From positions 1-41,181 of the forward strand of contig CALCGD010000255.1 of assembly GCA_937900875.1 (NCBI GenBank): a DNA stretch of 41,181 nt, given 5' to 3'. This document shows, piece by piece, positions 39,730-41,181 of this stretch. The notes beneath the pieces were generated by a model, which saw nothing but the letters and a program-made list of their open reading frames with translations, made no database searches and was not told the origin of the DNA. The DNA is from an uncultured Flavobacteriales bacterium (lineage in GTDB: Bacteria; Bacteroidota; Bacteroidia; UBA10329). Within the stretch, counting starts at the first letter, position 1, and each line of letters starts with the position of its first letter. Position numbers and translations under genes: made by a program.

Positions 39730-40251
39730 ATGATTACCATTATTTGCGGGACCAATAGACCCGACAGCAACAGCGCTAAAGTGTCCGAATTGTACGCAAA
39801 AACCTTATCCGAAAGAGGAGAGGATTGCCAAATTTTAGACCTCCTTGAAGTTGATGCAAGTTGGATTCAAGACAGTCATTTTGGCGATAACGTGCCTGAA
39901 TTTGAAGCTGTGGTAACGCGGTTTATTCATTCGGCACAAAAACTTGTATTTATTGTGCCTGAGTATAACGGTGGATTTCCGGGTTACCTGAAGTATTTCA
40001 TTGATGCCTGCGAGCATGGCGATTGGAAAGACAAGAAAGTGGCTCTGATTGGCTTGGCAACAGGCAGGGGTGGTAATTTGAGAGGTGTAGATCACCTAAC
40101 TGGCATTTTACACTACTTGGGCTCTGAGGTTTATAGCAGAAAAGTATACCTGTCTCAGGTAAATCAACTCATGACAGCCGAGGGCCAGTTTGTAGGAAAC
40201 ATTGTTTCAGACGAAATCGATGCGCAAATAGCTGGTTTCGTAACTTTCTAA
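39730..40251 (+). CDS. NAD(P)H-dependent FMN reductase family flavoprotein (copy 2)
   Basis: 173 residues, flavodoxin-like. The FMN phosphate loop is IICGTNRPDSNSAKVSELYA; VFIVPEYNGGFPGYLKYFIDAC is the flavin-binding segment and ALIGLATGRGGNLRGVDHL the third loop. Divergent paralogue of the protein at 31380-31913. It sits one base after the repeat protein gene and one base before a DoxX-like membrane protein gene; DoxX-type proteins are commonly found beside NAD(P)H oxidoreductases, so the two may act together on quinone or thiol redox state. Confidence 0.9.
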   Translation: MITIICGTNRPDSNSAKVSELYAKTLSERGEDCQILDLLEVDASWIQDSHFGDNVPEFEAVVTRFIHSAQKLVFIVPEYNGGFPGYLKYFIDACEHGDWKDKKVALIGLATGRGGNLRGVDHLTGILHYLGSEVYSRKVYLSQVNQLMTAEGQFVGNIVSDEIDAQIAGFVTF

Positions 40252-40252
40252 A

Positions 40253-40672
40253 ATGCTACTAAACTTGATAGGTTCATTCCCGCTAGCACCACTGTATTGG
40301 TTGCAGGCCATTATTTCAGCTTTTTTTGCCATTCTTTTCCTGCAATCTGGTATAGATAAGATCGCCAATCAAAAAGAAAATCTGGATTGGCTCCTTGGTC
40401 ATTTTGCTAAATCGCCACTTTCGGGTGCCGTACCGTTTTTGCTTACCACAATTACCGTGGTTGAGGTAATAGCTGGAGGAACTTCTTTAGCGGCTGTTGG
40501 GCAATCACTTTATTTCAAGGAGTTCGATTTTGCCATATTAGGAACAACATTTTCGGCAGTGGCGTTACTCATGCTCTTCTTCGGGCAGCGTATAGCCAAA
40601 GATTATGAAGGGGCAGGTAACCTGGTTCCATATTTTATCTTGGCGGTGCTTAACCTGTACTTTTTACTGTAA
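40253..40672 (+). CDS. DoxX-like four-helix membrane protein
   Basis: 139 residues with four hydrophobic helices: about 12-32 (LYWLQAIISAFFAILFLQSG), 58-82 (AVPFLLTTITVVEVIAGGTS), 93-112 and 121-139 (LVPYFILAVLNLYFLL). FLQSGIDKI after helix 1 and the arrangement of helices resemble the DoxX superfamily. Inner membrane. Last gene of the Crp-led unit. Identity as DoxX is by pattern; other four-helix families are possible. Confidence 0.65.
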   Translation: MLLNLIGSFPLAPLYWLQAIISAFFAILFLQSGIDKIANQKENLDWLLGHFAKSPLSGAVPFLLTTITVVEVIAGGTSLAAVGQSLYFKEFDFAILGTTFSAVALLMLFFGQRIAKDYEGAGNLVPYFILAVLNLYFLL

Positions 40673-40696
40673 AAAAAAGCCTCATAAATGAGGCTT
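40671..40696 (-). terminator. Intrinsic terminator between converging genes
   Basis: Stem AAGCCTCA/TGAGGCTT (40677-40696) with a 4-base loop. On the minus strand it is followed by a run of eight or more T, so it mainly serves the DUF3276 gene; for the Crp-led operon it lacks a T run but may still end transcripts. Confidence 0.8.
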
Positions 40697-40718
40697 AAAA
40701 TAACGTATGAAGGTTTAG

Positions 40719-41132
40719 CTATGCTTTATCGTCATCCCCTAAATCATCAAAGCTGATGTCCGAGGTGTATTCAGAGTCGCCCGCTTTTTCTCCTGCAGAT
40801 GCTTCAGACACTACGGGCTCAACCGCAATCGTAGCGGCAGAAACATGATGGTCGTTTTCTGAACCATAATCATCTCCTTTTTCATCTTTAATAAACTTGA
40901 TGGCAGATGATAACCCGTCAGCAAACTTGTCGAAATCTTCTTTGTACAGAAAGAGTTTGTGCTTATCGTAATGGAATTTTCCATTCTCGTCAATCCTGCG
41001 TTTACTCTCAGTAATAGTCAAGTAATAATCGTCTCCGCGGGTAGCTTTAACATCAAAAAAGTAGGTTCTTTTGCCAGCTCTTACTGGCATAGAGAAGATG
41101 TCTTCCCGTCTTTTCGAATCCTGTCCGTCCAT
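40719..41132 (-). CDS. PUR-family nucleic-acid-binding protein (DUF3276)
   Basis: 137 residues from ATG 41132. The single PUR repeat-like domain spans about 10-90: REDIFSMPVRAGKRTYFFDV, GDDYYLTITESKRR, KLFLYKEDFDKFADGLSSAIKFI. Bacterial members bind RNA or single-stranded DNA as dimers. The last about 45 residues are acidic and disordered (SDISFDDLGDDDKA). Cytosolic; regulatory targets unknown. A -7 element stands just upstream. Confidence 0.92.
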   Translation of the reverse strand: MDGQDSKRREDIFSMPVRAGKRTYFFDVKATRGDDYYLTITESKRRIDENGKFHYDKHKLFLYKEDFDKFADGLSSAIKFIKDEKGDDYGSENDHHVSAATIAVEPVVSEASAGEKAGDSEYTSDISFDDLGDDDKA

Positions 41133-41164
41133 CTCTCAAAGTTGATTTTAAAACATCAATACAT

Positions 41165-41172
41165 CAAATATA
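41165..41172 (-). promoter_or_regulatory. -7 promoter element (TATATTTG) of the DUF3276 gene
   Basis: Perfect TAnnTTTG on the minus strand, 32 bases before the ATG at 41132. The -33 element would fall beyond the window edge. Confidence 0.6.
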
Positions 41173-41181
41173 TAAATGTTT

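Overview
The window reads as a chromosomal segment of a Bacteroidota bacterium, most likely a Flavobacteriales-like lineage. Supporting signs are several proteins with type IX secretion (T9SS) C-terminal sorting domains of both type A and type B, a PorE-like T9SS envelope protein, a fused SecDF, tandem type II and type III glutamine synthetases, a PUR/DUF3276 protein, promoters of the Bacteroidota form (TTTG/TTG, spacer, TAnnTTTG), and almost no Shine-Dalgarno sequences. Genes are densely packed on both strands. I see no insertion sequence, prophage, CRISPR array or integron, and no gene-free stretch above 300 bases.

Layout. 1-5198 (minus): an ECF sigma factor gene leads an apparent operon with a single-pass membrane protein carrying PKD and T9SS type B domains, a large SprB-repeat/PKD/type B secreted protein, and a further SprB-repeat protein cut by the window edge. 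5409-10003: malate dehydrogenase and a small retropepsin-like protease (plus), facing a DCC/DUF393 protein coupled to a large FG-GAP secreted protein (minus). 10271-24762 (plus): secDF, tatA, GSII, GSIII, porE-like, purM, prfA, a DUF4442 hotdog protein, a PlsB/PlsC-type acyltransferase and gpsA, covering protein export, nitrogen assimilation, purine synthesis, translation termination and phospholipid synthesis.

24766-27710: an SDR oxidoreductase diverges from an orphan BlaI-type repressor with a palindromic operator. It is followed by a compact five-gene module: SPFH membrane protein, DUF4177-like miniprotein, Arc-type DNA-binding miniprotein, DUF2082 zinc ribbon and a glycine-rich membrane miniprotein. 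27715-31913: a beta-propeller lipoprotein and an M28/PDZ peptidase (minus), a PD40 lipoprotein (plus) and an FMN reductase (minus). 32074-35911: a choice-of-anchor-B-like T9SS protein, branched-chain aminotransferase and a Cys-rich lipoprotein. 35922-36987 (minus): an unknown exported protein and tRNA-Leu(GAG). 37105-40672 (plus): a tightly overlapping six-gene unit (Crp/Fnr regulator, glutaredoxin-like protein, ornithine aminotransferase, an exported protein of five exact 23-residue repeats, FMN reductase, DoxX-like protein). 40719-41132 (minus): a PUR-family nucleic-acid-binding protein.

The most interesting points are: (i) the sigma-factor operon whose second gene looks like an anti-sigma-type membrane protein but ends in a T9SS sorting domain; (ii) the SPFH/Arc/zinc-ribbon miniprotein module with a palindrome on its promoter; (iii) four junctions where an intrinsic-terminator hairpin sits only 5-15 nt before the next start codon; (iv) the Crp-led operon with a non-ATG start, a 4-codon minicistron and the 23-residue repeat protein. 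Domain assignments rest on reading motifs by eye; no database search was run.
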